From Promethearchaeota archaeon (GTDB taxonomy: Archaea > Asgardarchaeota > Lokiarchaeia > Sigyniarchaeales > SOKP01): a stretch of 5,354 bases of DNA. Below the pieces are notes generated by a model, which saw only the letters and a program-made list of their open reading frames with translations, had not been told where the DNA came from and searched no databases. Positions 5,248-5,354 of this stretch are shown here, in pieces. A program made the position numbers and the translations under genes. The number at the start of each line of letters is the position of its first letter. Within the stretch, counting starts at the first letter, position 1. The stretch is taken from positions 1-5,354 of the forward strand of contig DXJM01000427.1 of the NCBI GenBank assembly GCA_019057355.1, in the 5' to 3' direction.

Positions 5248-5275
5248 TGATATTGTAAAAAATTTATTAATATCA
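5248..5275. promoter_or_regulatory. Divergent promoter with an inverted repeat around the TATA region
   Basis: TGATATT (5248-5254) and AATATCA (5269-5275) are exact reverse complements separated by 14 bases. The A/T block between them (5256-5270) can serve as a TATA box in both directions: about 25 bases before ATG 5291 on the plus strand, and about 30-40 bases before the possible starts 5233 and 5224 on the minus strand. The layout suggests one regulated promoter for both genes, although the arms are short and AT-rich. Confidence 0.4.
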
Positions 5276-5290
5276 TGTTGAGATGGGTGC

Positions 5291-5354
5291 ATGAAAAACT
5301 ACTATACGGTTATTAATTGTAGAATAGATGATGTTATTATAGAAATAACAATAA
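5291..5354 (+). CDS. Start of a gene running out of the right edge (partial)
   Basis: From ATG 5291 the frame stays open for 21 codons to the end of the window and reads MKNYYTVINCRIDDVIIEIT onward. A TATA-like block sits about 25 bases upstream, as for a leaderless mRNA, and GGGTG lies just before the ATG. An in-frame TGA at 5279-5281 makes this ATG the natural start. It is divergent from the acidic 129-aa gene, 57-73 bases away. The visible part is too short to assign a family, and an open frame of this length can occur by chance. Confidence 0.4.
   Translation, partial: MKNYYTVINCRIDDVIIEITI

Noticed and set aside
5099..5281. 60-codon plus-strand frame opposite the acidic gene
   Set aside because: It overlaps the acidic gene and its promoter region and has no upstream signals; the frame at 5291 is better supported by its TATA spacing.

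Overview
The window is very AT-rich DNA that reads as archaeal. The strongest sign is a tRNA-Thr gene interrupted by a 29-nt intron at the canonical archaeal position 37/38, with no encoded CCA. Supporting signs are A/T-rich TATA-like boxes 25-35 nt before several genes, short or absent leaders, weak or missing Shine-Dalgarno sequences, and oligo-T tracts instead of classical hairpin terminators after some genes. A mesophilic low-GC archaeon fits (an Asgard/Lokiarchaeia-type or Nitrososphaeria-type genome are guesses); the sequence alone does not settle the lineage.

Left two thirds (positions 1-3622), almost all on the minus strand: a phosphorus module. Read in the direction of transcription it is a 534-aa type I phosphodiesterase/nucleotide pyrophosphatase-like enzyme of the alkaline phosphatase superfamily (3622-2018), a 191-bp gap rich in inverted repeats, a DUF47/PhoU-like protein (1826-1161), and a PiT-family permease (1140-118). 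The last two lie 20 bp apart and almost certainly form one transcript that ends in tandem T7 tracts. A few bases of another gene may enter from the left edge on the plus strand.

Middle (3623-4426): a 147-bp divergent promoter region, then a 78-aa stand-alone Lrp/AsnC ligand-binding (RAM) domain protein with a TTG start on the plus strand. Next come the intron-containing tRNA-Thr(TGT) on the minus strand and a 288-bp AT-rich intergenic stretch with only short repeats.

Right part (4427-5354): two unfamiliar small genes face each other. The 116-aa plus-strand protein appears to be built from two copies of a roughly 35-residue unit, the second of which resembles DUF2934. The 129-aa minus-strand protein is very acidic and unrecognised. 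At the right edge a divergent plus-strand frame opens and runs out of the window.

How the genes may work together: phosphate uptake (PiT plus DUF47) beside a cytoplasmic-looking phosphoester hydrolase suggests phosphate acquisition or turnover. A 12-bp perfect inverted repeat before the DUF47-PiT operon shares a TATATATTCTCT word with the promoter region of the hydrolase, so a common regulator is possible. No convincing new multi-gene system is visible. The most unusual items are the shared operator-like motif, the duplicated small protein and the paired divergent promoter at the right edge.
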